DNA from: CAVQBL01 sp963710715
Lineage (GTDB): Bacteria; Pseudomonadota; Gammaproteobacteria; DSM-16500
NCBI GenBank assembly: GCA_963710715.1
Contig: CAVQBL010000002.1
Coordinates: 85,524-149,523 of the forward strand
Direction: 5' to 3'
Length of the DNA stretch: 64,000 bases
The notes under the pieces were generated by a model. That model had not been told where the DNA came from, did no database searches, and saw nothing but the letters and a program-made list of their open reading frames with translations. A program made the translations under genes and the position numbers. Below, one piece after another: positions 18,746 to 28,560 of the stretch (the first letter of the stretch is position 1; every line of letters begins with the position of its first letter).

Positions 18746-18956
18746 ATAAAGTGTCAATAAAACCGCTTCCCCAAGATTTTTCTTGCTGTTTTTCAATTAT
18801 TTCCTTGCCGATTTCCCAATAATGATTGATTGCTTCTTGATTCACTGCCAATGCTGCACGAAATCGAGCAGTTTGAATGCGTGTCTTTAAAGTATCTAAA
18901 AATGATTTGTAATCTTGGTCAGGATGAAATGATAATGTCGATTTTTTTATGTTCAT
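18720..18956 (-). pseudogene. DUF1016 (YhcG-type) N-terminal fragment truncated by the TIME
   Basis: 78 residues from an ATG at 18956. Residues 12-70 match the N-terminal DUF1016 helical region of YhcG-like PDDEXK nucleases (DYKSFLDTLKTRIQTARFRA, ALAVNQEAINHYWEIGKEI, GSGFIDTL). The last eight codons (SPRAGINA) are encoded by the end of the TIME and bring in a stop. The whole nuclease domain (~270 residues) is missing. Confidence 0.8.
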
Positions 18957-19156
18957 AAAATCAAAAGCCCTGTACTGGTGTGAAAATAATTAAATTAAAT
19001 CATAATTTATCTATGAAGGATACTCTTTAAAACGGCTATTGTAAATAGCCTATATTAAATATTATAGGCGTTATTGAGTTATGGACAAAATTATTGAAAA
19101 TAATTTTGTCGAAAAATAGACAGAAAAAATAACTGGTTCCATTGTCAGCACCTTAC

Positions 19157-19186
19157 AGTAGCAGCTGGTCGTAGCTTCCGTACCAT
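19157..19186 (-). repeat. Dispersed ~36-bp repeat, copy 3
   Basis: On the plus strand AGCAGCTGGTCGTAGCTTCC corresponds to the reverse complement of copies 1 and 2. It is diverged and carries the perfect palindrome AGCTACGACCAGCT-like core on the other strand. It lies 18 bp beyond the stop of the giant haemagglutinin-like gene. Confidence 0.4.
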
Positions 19187-19203
19187 AAGATCTATTTTGT
19201 GGT

Positions 19204-22200
19204 TCACTGCTTTCTAGCTTTCTTTTGCACTGATTCATATGTAGTATTTTTTTGATTAACTTTATTACTTTTACTTCCAGCTATGTCTAATACATCTTTT
19301 AATTCTTTCTCATATCTAGCAAGTACCCCTTTTTTATTTTGCACACTTGATAGTGACTTCACATAATCGGTGCGCGCTGCATATAAGGTCTTGATAATGT
19401 CAATCTCTGTTGCATCGTTTTTTAATTTTTTACGGGCATTTTCTACTATCTTTTTTGCTCCTCCATGTTGTACCCCTATTGAAAATAATGCCGAATCAAT
19501 TGCAAAGGTGCGTGTTAAACCAAGTTGATCTGCGTGTTTAGCAACTGGCTTAAAATGTGTTTCTTCGATATACACATGTTGTGCTATTTCAAAATTAGGA
19601 TCTTCCGCAGCTAATGCTTTCCATTTTTGATCGAACTCAGAACTACCCGGCTTTGTTTTAAATTCCTTGTCGTAGTTACTCGCTTTAAGAAATTTTTCTA
19701 ATGTTGATTTTTCGCCATTTATAGACTTCGATGCAAGCTGATAACTGCCATAACTCTTACCTCCGGCATCACCTTCTCCCGTTGAAATAGTTCCAGGACC
19801 TGCACCGCGCGACTCATATTCACGCGAGATAGCTCCAACTCGTAATTTGCTTTTCATCATATCTTCATGAGCCAACTTAGAAACCCTATCCAGCTCACCA
19901 CCATCTGTAAATTTTTTATTATCATTTTTTCGTCTAAAAAATGGTAATGTTACTACAGGGGGTAGTATAGGGTCTGGAGCGTGAGGTTGCTGCGCAGCAG
20001 AGAATGCTTTCGAAAGCGTTTTAGCACCAGTTTTTATGCTATCCCATTCGTTAGAGATTTTTTCTTCATTTACTGTCGCGAACCCAAAACCAAAATTAGA
20101 TTTCTTATTTTTAGTTTGGATTGCATCAGGGACATGGTTTCCAAAACTAGCCGACCTGATGCTCTCTTCCTCCTCACGATGATGTTCAAATGTTCCCGTA
20201 ATAGGTATTGAGCCTTCTAGTGATAAATTTAAATTAACAGAAGTATTTTTAGTAACTGAAGTATCTTTTAAATTTTTCATTTCATGATTGACTGGCGCAT
20301 CTGTTCCATCGAATCGGCGCATAGAAATGTCTGGTGAAGCAAAAGCTGAACCTGTTTGTTTCAATGTATTTGTTTCTATCCTCACGGAACGACCACCTTG
20401 TGCAACTGAAGGCGCCGATTTTTTACTATGGTGCGAGTAATGATTTATACCGCCAGAAATACCTGGTGAAGCAATATTAACATTAACATTGTAAGCAAAT
20501 TTAGACTCATCTTTAGTATCCTGTACATTCTCGTGCAAAATTTCAGGAGACCGCATTGCCAAATCAACTTCAGCATTTAGATCTACTTTTTTCATTTCTA
20601 TCTTCTCGCCAGAACCCAAGTCAATTGTGTCTGCATTTAAATGAGCAGATTGATGTGTTGTTTTATTAGCGTGACTAGTACTACCATCATGTCCCACAGA
20701 AACCAGTTTTTGATCGCGCAATGTACCGCCAACTGAAAATCCTTGGGAATTACCTTTGCTTTCATAAACATCCTCTGCGCAAGTTATCTGTAGTAATTTT
20801 CTTGCCATAATGTGAATGCCACTTGCAGATAATTGAGTGCCGTCATTTAAACGAATTACATCACCTTCCAATCTAATATTACCGAGAACTTGTAATGATG
20901 CAGAAATTGTTCTTGTGGCTCTTTCTTGAAAATGTGATTTACCAAAACGCAGAGTAAATTTAGGATTGAACTTTCGGTTATCACCATTTTTATCTGCTGT
21001 GGTAAGTCCCCACCTATCTGTCAAACTTCCGAGCAATTTATCTTTTTCAAATCCGTTTTCTCCGCATGCTTGGCCTACCATCGCTGCAAGACGCCACCCC
21101 TCAATAAACGTTTGAAATGTGTTGACAGTAGCCGATCCTATATCCCTTACGCGAGCCAATGATCGGACAGCATTAATAAATGCATCTTCACGCATTAAGT
21201 GATCAACTGCTTCACGCCCTGAGCCTCCGGCACAAATCGATTCAATTGCTTGAGACCCAAAAAAACTCAGGCTTATTGATCTTGTATCGATTTCATTTGT
21301 TATTTCTTCTTTAGCACCGTCTATTTGAACTTCTCTTGCCCGTCCGATGAAGTCGGCCCCAACAAGCCCTTTGATCCCTGACATTTTGATTTTCTCGATT
21401 GCATTAACAATCAGATTCTCTCCGACAACTAAACTACTTAATAAGGCATTCTTGGCCATTTGTTTTGTTTTGGTTTCTTGATAAGTGAATCCTTTTAACT
21501 GTTTTGAACGAGACCAATGTGTTTCGCGACTTTCTCCAGGCAAAATAGAGATGTTTTTACCTGTTATTTCTGTATTTTTGACCGAGCCCAACATCACATT
21601 GCTTAAAGCAATATCGTCTTGAGTAGAATGAATGCGGAGATTTTTACCAGCAACAAATTCATTATGTAAATGACTAGTTGCTGTTCCTCCTTCAACCTTG
21701 CGACGACCTCTTCGACCTGATTGGGTTGTAGGTAATTGATATTCTTCTGATGCTTGAGAGACTTCTATTTTATCTCGTGCTTTTAACGTATTCTCACCAG
21801 CAGCATGTGAACATAGTCCTTTTATTCGCATCCCACCCGCCGTAACAACAATAGACTGGTCTCCTTCACTCATCATGTAAGCCGGGGTAAATAGTGGTAA
21901 AATAGAATAATCAATATTACTCTGTAATACTTGCGTAGTACGCAATGGATTAACAATAACCTCTCTTTCAACCTTAACTTCAGCACCACCTTTACCGCTG
22001 CTTAGCCTCCCGCCTATTTGTTTATAACTCCCTGCAGAAACCTTCATTTCACCCGCATGCAATACACCTGTATCATCTACCGCTTTTTGTATTTTAACAT
22101 CGTCATAGCGTTGGTTCTTGTCATAATAAACTCGGACATTTTCTTCAACTGTTTGTTGTTTTAACTCCCACATATCTACTTTTAAATTCAGCCGCCCCTC

Positions 22201-25200
22201 TATTTGCATCTTCCCAGTAATCCGCAATGATGACCCTTGACCTCCTTCTAAATCTGCATTTTTTGCATAAACACCTTGCATTAAACGTTGTGACGCAACT
22301 GGAGTTATTAAACAACTCACAGCAAAAGACTGCCCATCATGTATCTCAGTTCTATAAATCAACATTGGCTTAGATGCTGCCCTTAACATTGCTTCAGTTA
22401 AAATCTCCACACCAAGTGATCTTGCATAATCGAGTGCATTTTGACGTAGCAAGGCTAATACTGATTCTGGATTTATCGATTTTTCATCGAGCGTAATTCG
22501 ACCTATATTTTCAGACATTGCTTTTTGAATCAGCAGAATTTCTAATCCTTCATCAAAGTAAGAAGCTTGCGAAGTTGCTCCAACAAATGTTTTAACTGGT
22601 AAAGGATTTGTTGGTTTCGAGAGAGGAACTTCAGGGCTAATATAGGCAGTACTATTTACATCCCCTTTTTTACGAAACAAGCGTGAATTTTCATTAAAAT
22701 AAGATTTTAAATTTGCTTCGAATTTTGGTGCAGAATGAGCAGAGCTTCTATCGTTACCGCCTACATTCATAGTCGAAAATTGCAAATTGAGATGATCCGC
22801 ATTCACCCATGAGTTAAAACCAAATTCAGCATTCGGATTTAGGCTTACGATTTGATTGCTCACAACAGGGGCAACATAATTAGCATAAGACCTCTTATCA
22901 TCTTCGGGCTTCATAGGTCGATAAGACCGTTTCCCAAAGAATTTTCTAGCCTCACGCCCAATACCCTTACCTCTAAAATAGGTTTCTGTACCTCGATGCC
23001 GGAAAAAATCATAATCTTCTACGGAAAAATTTTTACAGCCAGGGGAAATGTCCATTTTACCACCGACTACAATAGGACTGCCTTTAGTAAAAACAGGAGC
23101 TTTAAAGGTACAATCTTGACTAACGATCAATTTCGCGGGTGCTGATAGTACATAATTATAGTGGCGATCTGATCCGACTGTCCCACCTGGATTTGATAAC
23201 ATACGATGAGCAAATTGCTTGGCAGCAATATCAGCACTACCCGCTTGAATGGTACCAGAAATATTGTCAAGATTGTCTTTTAATTCCGTTGATAATTTTG
23301 CGCTAGTAAAAATGTCACCAAAATCATTGGTTAAACCACTTTTTGATGACTTCAATGCCATTGGACCATTGCTTGCCATGTAAGAGCCGTTTGAAATATT
23401 CCATTCGACACTTTGTTGTTCTGGAACACTTTGAGTGGTGTACCCTGTACCATGTTCCCCAAGCTCACGAGGGGCTAAAACATATCGCGTTACATTTTCT
23501 CTTGTGCTTATTCTTCTACCATTATGTATCCCATGTATATGATCTAAAGTAAGACCTTTATTGCCAAATACACTACCATTGGCATTATCAAATCGCGTGC
23601 CGCCACTATCAAGCTTACCTTGAGCCCACAATTTACCTACGTTTTTTTCATCGCCGTTAATAAACTCGCCACCCGATGTTTTCAAATCTTTCTTAGAAGA
23701 TAAGGTAGTCCTGTTAATAAATTTGGAATCAGACAGAGAATGAAACTCTAAACTGCCTGGATGGTCTTTTATCGGTCGTGTGAAATCATAGCCCTTATCG
23801 AGGTGTAAAGATGTTCTATTTTCTGCTTGAAAAGCACCTGTTTTTTTCCAATCCCAATGATTAGAAACTTTTGCTACAAAATCATGTGCAGCCTTTACCT
23901 TCCCTGCTAATATCCAATCTACCGTTGTTAACAAGACATCCTGCTGAGACTCTATTTGACCTCCCGCATGATCCATGAGCTTTGTTGTAATTGTTAATGC
24001 TTGGTATGCCAACATATCGGCTTCAGAATAAACTGTTTGATCACCTAATAATTTTAACGCTGCTTTTACGGTAATTTTTCCATTCTTCAGTAACTTGAGA
24101 GTTCCCACAGCATGAATTGATAAATCGCCTTCCACCTCGAGAGGACCTGAAGTGGTAAAGTCTTTTTTGAAATCCATGGATGCAGATTTTGCAAATACTT
24201 GACCTTCATTAGCTCCATTTTCACCTTCAATTGCTAGATGATTTGCTGTTTTAATCATGCCACTGGCGGCATTTTCTAATTGAACTCTCGCTTTTAAAGT
24301 TAGAGAAGATTCTGATTTTTTTTCTAGCTTATCATCTGGCTGAGACAGTACTTTTCCTTTGTTTTTTATAGTATCCGACTCAATGGTTCCGTTACCTTCA
24401 GTCAGGATCGTTGCGCTTTCTAAATTTTCAATAATTCCATTTAACCGTTCCGCCGTCGTCCTCAATTCGATTGTATTACCACCCATCATACCGGCATTGG
24501 TAATCACTAATTTTGCAATGCAAGTGAGTTTATCTTTGCTGATAACTTTGCCGGACGATAAATCTTGAATAATTTTTTCAGCTTCAACCTTAATAGGGCC
24601 TAGACACTCAATATTACCTACATTTTTAATAATAGATTTGCAAATAATATGTATGCTTTTATTTCCAGAAATCACACCGGTTGCAACATTTTCTATTGTG
24701 TTTTTAATATCAGCATAAATTTCACCAAAACAATTTAACAGTCCTTCGTTGGAGAAAGCATCCGAATAAACTCGGATAAATTCTTCAGCTGAAATGGATC
24801 CTGACAATAGATTTTTAAATTCATTAGCATTAATAATTAAGTTACTATTTATGGAACCAGCGTTAGATAATTTTTTAGTAGTGACTTCTGCTGCTTTTTT
24901 CGTGATTATCTTTGCACCGGCAAGATTTTCAACTAAGCCATCAAAGTTATCAGAGATTGTTTTTAATTCCATCGTATTGGCATTTAATGTACCTGCATTG
25001 CCAATAATTAATTTCACTACGCAGGACAAATTCTTGTGACTAATCGTTCTACTTTCAGCTAATTCTTGTAAAAATTTTTCAGCTTCAATTTTAACTGGAC
25101 CCAAGCATTCAACCCTTCCTGCGTTACGAACAATTGCATCACAAATTAGCTTTATACCAATATTTGCTGACATTTCTCCAGTAGCAGTATTTTCTATCAG

Positions 25201-27414
25201 TTTTTTTACCTGGACATAAATTTTTCTAAAAGCATCGATCACACCTTCATTTTTGAAAATATCTGCATTGACATTTAAAAACTCATTTGCAGTAATTCTT
25301 CCAGATAATAAATTTTCAAAGCTTTCAGATTGAATCGACAAGTTACTCTTTATATTTCCGGCATTCACAGCAGTATTCGCGACAATCTCAGTATTTTTTG
25401 CCTCAGAATAAGCTCCTGTAGAGTGTGTGAAGTTTTGTTTTGCATTAAAATGAGCATCTCGAGTTGTAAAAAGCGTACCTGCACTGTCTGTCTCTATGGA
25501 ATCCATCTGTAAATCACGATCAGCTTGCACTAAACTTTCTGGATTAAGCTTTAGCTTTTTCCCTTTGAGTGAAACGAAACGACCGCCACGAATATTGCCT
25601 AAATTCTCCAGCTCTTCATCCACATCAACAAAGACAAATCCATTCCCCCCCAATTGAGCAGAAGGTGAAATCTTGCAGTGAGGAGCTTTCAACGTAGTCC
25701 ATACTTTTGCTCCTGCAATACCATGCATGACTGACTTTTCACTGCAAGTAAGATAGGCTCTATTCCCTGACAAAAGCAAACTTCCCGGACTTGTTGTCAA
25801 GGTTTTTGTTTTACAATTTAATTCAAACTTCGTTAGCATTTCACCTGAATTGTTAAGATCATTTACATTCATTTTGAGATCGTGTGCACTATGCACAAAT
25901 CCCTCTAAACCATTATCGAATTTTTCTGCTTGGATTTGCAGTTTAGCTTTATCACTACTAGCACCGACCCCTCCGTCATTTTTTAAATTTTCAACTGACA
26001 GAGTTAATGCATTTTTTGCAGAGATTTTTCCTGAATAAGAGTTTTCAAAGTCGGGGCCATTAATAGTAGCCACATCATTTGAAGATAAATTTCCGTGATT
26101 TTGACTCCCAGATGCTAATTGCAATGCCAAGTGAGTTTCCGACATCACAACGCCTGTTTCTCCATTCGATAATAAACAGTGATTTTTTGTTTCCAATTTG
26201 CCTGTTGCACCCATGAAGCCTTGGTTGTCAATTGCAGATGTTTCAATTGTCATAAGGCCTTTCGACGCTAATGCTGAATTAGCTGCATTTGCTATCCTGC
26301 CTTGGTTACACTTAAGTTCAACGGATTCCTCTCCCAATAATGACCCTTTATTCTGAATTGATTGCAGACATTCCAATTTAACGTTCTTGGCTGTTAACTT
26401 ATGTGCATTCTCGAATTTATTTGCCTTGATTTGGATTGAAGTCGTTTTGATATCTTCGCGTGTCTTAACTGTTCCAGGGATTTCTAACTTAAATTCCATA
26501 TCTTTAGGAATGCGTATTAGCTCAGCATCTCCTTCAGGCGTGAGCTCAATAAGCAAGTCACCTTCTGTGGTTGGAATATGAATTGATGCGCGCTTACCTT
26601 CTCCTTTATCCAGTCCTGATAAAACCGAAGCACTGTTCTTATCTCGATCACGTCGAGCAGCCTGATTTGCTATAGCAGCCAGATTAAATCGTTCTTCGCC
26701 TGCTATTTGATTACGGTGAAACGGCAAAGGAATCAGTTCAGTCTTAAGAGTACCGGTTTTTTGACTCCCATGACTTATTTCCAAATACAACGGGGCTTCT
26801 TTTACCTTAATTTTTAGCTCTTTAAGCGCTTGATCTGTTGCCTGAATCAACCTTACCTTCGTAAAAGCATGGGTTTTTTCTTGCTGTGGACGTGGTGTTT
26901 GTTGCTGGGGCTGAGGAACATCAACTGATTGCTTACTATTCTTCCCTATCACTTTCCCGCATGATTCAATCTTTAAGTCTAGATTATTAGGTTGATCGGT
27001 GACATGTATATCACCCCTCGGTGTTAGATCAAAATGAACCTGGCCTAATTCTGTTGGGACATGGACAGAAACATTCTCTCCCGATCCAGCAGTATTACCT
27101 GATAATACAAGTGCTGAGTGCGACAAATCATAATTTCGACGACTAGACAATTCTGCGATCGCATTCATATCAAAGCGATATTTGCCTTCTATTTTTTGAG
27201 CCCGAAAAGGCAGAGGTATAATTTCTCTTTTATGCTTTGCTTTAAGTTTATCATTAGAATGGTAATGCGAAATTTCCATATAAAGCGGCGCTTCCTTCCG
27301 TTTGACATTGAGAATTTGCAACGCTTTACGAGTCGCCTTCATGACTCGGATGACAGTTTGATGTTTACAAGTACTCTTATCTTTTTCATTTTGAATTGTT
27401 GAGAACGTCTTCAT
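19204..27414 (-). CDS. Giant filamentous-haemagglutinin-like protein with C-terminal lysozyme-like domain
   Basis: 2736 residues from the ATG at 27414, chosen because GGAGG lies 7-8 nt upstream; an ATG at 27453 has no such site. The N-terminus has no signal peptide or two-partner secretion (TPS) domain. Instead it holds two copies of a ~130-residue module (KEAPLYMEISH and KEAPLYLEISH, each followed by IPLPF and an HVP/HIPT strand). The middle is a long beta-helix of haemagglutinin type (motifs such as NAGxxxxN and IENVATG), with a ~165-residue tandem duplication at about 24.4-25.4 kb. The last ~180 residues (AISREYESRGAGPGTISTGE, GDAGGKSYGSYQLASKS) resemble murein hydrolase or lysozyme-like domains of phage tail and type VI proteins, with a probable catalytic Glu in YES. 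There is no TpsB transporter and no immunity gene downstream. Confidence 0.8.
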   Translation of the reverse strand: MKTFSTIQNEKDKSTCKHQTVIRVMKATRKALQILNVKRKEAPLYMEISHYHSNDKLKAKHKREIIPLPFRAQKIEGKYRFDMNAIAELSSRRNYDLSHSALVLSGNTAGSGENVSVHVPTELGQVHFDLTPRGDIHVTDQPNNLDLKIESCGKVIGKNSKQSVDVPQPQQQTPRPQQEKTHAFTKVRLIQATDQALKELKIKVKEAPLYLEISHGSQKTGTLKTELIPLPFHRNQIAGEERFNLAAIANQAARRDRDKNSASVLSGLDKGEGKRASIHIPTTEGDLLIELTPEGDAELIRIPKDMEFKLEIPGTVKTREDIKTTSIQIKANKFENAHKLTAKNVKLECLQSIQNKGSLLGEESVELKCNQGRIANAANSALASKGLMTIETSAIDNQGFMGATGKLETKNHCLLSNGETGVVMSETHLALQLASGSQNHGNLSSNDVATINGPDFENSYSGKISAKNALTLSVENLKNDGGVGASSDKAKLQIQAEKFDNGLEGFVHSAHDLKMNVNDLNNSGEMLTKFELNCKTKTLTTSPGSLLLSGNRAYLTCSEKSVMHGIAGAKVWTTLKAPHCKISPSAQLGGNGFVFVDVDEELENLGNIRGGRFVSLKGKKLKLNPESLVQADRDLQMDSIETDSAGTLFTTRDAHFNAKQNFTHSTGAYSEAKNTEIVANTAVNAGNIKSNLSIQSESFENLLSGRITANEFLNVNADIFKNEGVIDAFRKIYVQVKKLIENTATGEMSANIGIKLICDAIVRNAGRVECLGPVKIEAEKFLQELAESRTISHKNLSCVVKLIIGNAGTLNANTMELKTISDNFDGLVENLAGAKIITKKAAEVTTKKLSNAGSINSNLIINANEFKNLLSGSISAEEFIRVYSDAFSNEGLLNCFGEIYADIKNTIENVATGVISGNKSIHIICKSIIKNVGNIECLGPIKVEAEKIIQDLSSGKVISKDKLTCIAKLVITNAGMMGGNTIELRTTAERLNGIIENLESATILTEGNGTIESDTIKNKGKVLSQPDDKLEKKSESSLTLKARVQLENAASGMIKTANHLAIEGENGANEGQVFAKSASMDFKKDFTTSGPLEVEGDLSIHAVGTLKLLKNGKITVKAALKLLGDQTVYSEADMLAYQALTITTKLMDHAGGQIESQQDVLLTTVDWILAGKVKAAHDFVAKVSNHWDWKKTGAFQAENRTSLHLDKGYDFTRPIKDHPGSLEFHSLSDSKFINRTTLSSKKDLKTSGGEFINGDEKNVGKLWAQGKLDSGGTRFDNANGSVFGNKGLTLDHIHGIHNGRRISTRENVTRYVLAPRELGEHGTGYTTQSVPEQQSVEWNISNGSYMASNGPMALKSSKSGLTNDFGDIFTSAKLSTELKDNLDNISGTIQAGSADIAAKQFAHRMLSNPGGTVGSDRHYNYVLSAPAKLIVSQDCTFKAPVFTKGSPIVVGGKMDISPGCKNFSVEDYDFFRHRGTETYFRGKGIGREARKFFGKRSYRPMKPEDDKRSYANYVAPVVSNQIVSLNPNAEFGFNSWVNADHLNLQFSTMNVGGNDRSSAHSAPKFEANLKSYFNENSRLFRKKGDVNSTAYISPEVPLSKPTNPLPVKTFVGATSQASYFDEGLEILLIQKAMSENIGRITLDEKSINPESVLALLRQNALDYARSLGVEILTEAMLRAASKPMLIYRTEIHDGQSFAVSCLITPVASQRLMQGVYAKNADLEGGQGSSLRITGKMQIEGRLNLKVDMWELKQQTVEENVRVYYDKNQRYDDVKIQKAVDDTGVLHAGEMKVSAGSYKQIGGRLSSGKGGAEVKVEREVIVNPLRTTQVLQSNIDYSILPLFTPAYMMSEGDQSIVVTAGGMRIKGLCSHAAGENTLKARDKIEVSQASEEYQLPTTQSGRRGRRKVEGGTATSHLHNEFVAGKNLRIHSTQDDIALSNVMLGSVKNTEITGKNISILPGESRETHWSRSKQLKGFTYQETKTKQMAKNALLSSLVVGENLIVNAIEKIKMSGIKGLVGADFIGRAREVQIDGAKEEITNEIDTRSISLSFFGSQAIESICAGGSGREAVDHLMREDAFINAVRSLARVRDIGSATVNTFQTFIEGWRLAAMVGQACGENGFEKDKLLGSLTDRWGLTTADKNGDNRKFNPKFTLRFGKSHFQERATRTISASLQVLGNIRLEGDVIRLNDGTQLSASGIHIMARKLLQITCAEDVYESKGNSQGFSVGGTLRDQKLVSVGHDGSTSHANKTTHQSAHLNADTIDLGSGEKIEMKKVDLNAEVDLAMRSPEILHENVQDTKDESKFAYNVNVNIASPGISGGINHYSHHSKKSAPSVAQGGRSVRIETNTLKQTGSAFASPDISMRRFDGTDAPVNHEMKNLKDTSVTKNTSVNLNLSLEGSIPITGTFEHHREEEESIRSASFGNHVPDAIQTKNKKSNFGFGFATVNEEKISNEWDSIKTGAKTLSKAFSAAQQPHAPDPILPPVVTLPFFRRKNDNKKFTDGGELDRVSKLAHEDMMKSKLRVGAISREYESRGAGPGTISTGEGDAGGKSYGSYQLASKSINGEKSTLEKFLKASNYDKEFKTKPGSSEFDQKWKALAAEDPNFEIAQHVYIEETHFKPVAKHADQLGLTRTFAIDSALFSIGVQHGGAKKIVENARKKLKNDATEIDIIKTLYAARTDYVKSLSSVQNKKGVLARYEKELKDVLDIAGSKSNKVNQKNTTYESVQKKARKQ

Positions 27415-27505
27415 TACGCATACCTCCACTGAGAAAATGTTTACTAGCTGCAAAGTCTCTCGCTTTTCAAATGCGTGCAGTATAACTAATTAAAGATTAA
27501 ATATC

Positions 27506-27526
27506 CTAGGGGGAAAATCCCCCTAG
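27506..27526. terminator. Hairpin between the LuxR gene and the haemagglutinin-like gene
   Basis: A perfect 9-bp stem, CTAGGGGGA and TCCCCCTAG, with a 3-nt loop, in a very AT-rich 255-bp gap. On the minus strand it follows the LuxR-type gene and precedes the giant gene by about 90 bp, so it could be a weak terminator or an operator. There is no strong T run. Confidence 0.5.
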
Positions 27527-27708
27527 AGAGTGTCTATATTTAATTAATTATACTTCCACTTGTGATTCTAATTTCATAATAAGTTGCCTAGTAATTTACG
27601 TATTTATTTAATCTATATTTGAGAACTAATAAAATGAACTGCTCAAAGAAAATATAGAAATCTATAGAGAAAATGCTAAAAATGAATTATAGGGTGTAAT
27701 GTTCACAT

Positions 27709-28491
27709 CTATTGCCATCTTTCATTTATTTTTTCGCGAATAACCTTGAGATCCCTAGCTTTTTCAAACAACTCTACTCGCGACTTACAACCCATTTTTA
27801 TTTTGACCGCTTCTAAGTAGTGTTCAACTGTGCGTGGTGAAAGAATTAAACGTTTGGCAATTTGTTTTATCGACATTCCGTTCATTAAATAATAAAGGCA
27901 ATCTGCTTGTCGATCTGTTAAGTGATAGCTACCTGCAGCATAGGATGGGCATTCATGTAAGCCTTTATAAGGAGGCAGCATACTGTTGGATAATACGATT
28001 TTATTCTTTAATGCATTTTTAAGTAGATTGCTGGATGCTTCCTTAAAATAACACTTAAATTTTTCCAACACATCCATTTTATTTAAGTAGAAATTTATGA
28101 TGCCTGGATTGTGAGCGTTAGCACCAAAACAATATAATTCAATGTAACCTGGGTGACGTTCCACAAGATTTATAAAATGTGCTAAATTAAAATCGGCTTT
28201 TATATTGTGTACTGCTCTTTCATAGTTTCCAACTGGAAGAATGAAGTAATGAAAGTTATTTTGAATGTATTGCTGTTGAATCGGTGCAACTATAGGCATT
28301 TCATTATCAAATACGTAACGAATAATGTCTTGATTACTTGCGAGGATAATACTACGCCCGTTATCATACACACGCAAATATTCAAAATAGCTTACACCAT
28401 AAGATCCTAACTTATTAATGTAGATATCTTGCATGTCTTTTTCAGCTGTTGAAAAAACATGATTTTTTGATAAAGGTAGTGGATAAGTCAT
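27709..28491 (-). CDS. LuxR-type transcriptional regulator
   Basis: 260 residues. The C-terminal LuxR helix-turn-helix (about 190-250) is clear: LTDRQADCLYYLMNGMSIKQ, IAKRLILSPRTVEHYLEAVK. The N-terminal ~180 residues would be a sensing domain; it is not obviously a PAS or autoinducer domain. It lies just upstream of the giant haemagglutinin-like gene on the same strand and is 70 bp from a second LuxR gene, so it is a natural candidate to control that gene. Confidence 0.85.
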   Translation of the reverse strand: MTYPLPLSKNHVFSTAEKDMQDIYINKLGSYGVSYFEYLRVYDNGRSIILASNQDIIRYVFDNEMPIVAPIQQQYIQNNFHYFILPVGNYERAVHNIKADFNLAHFINLVERHPGYIELYCFGANAHNPGIINFYLNKMDVLEKFKCYFKEASSNLLKNALKNKIVLSNSMLPPYKGLHECPSYAAGSYHLTDRQADCLYYLMNGMSIKQIAKRLILSPRTVEHYLEAVKIKMGCKSRVELFEKARDLKVIREKINERWQ

Positions 28492-28560
28492 GCAGTATTA
28501 CTCAATAATTGTAATAGTTGGTATCGAACAATATTCATCATTAAATCATTCATAAAAATA

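Noticed and set aside
18957..19203. An immunity gene for the lysozyme-like end of the giant protein
   Set aside because: No open frame of useful size exists in this gap on either strand; only a dispersed repeat is present.
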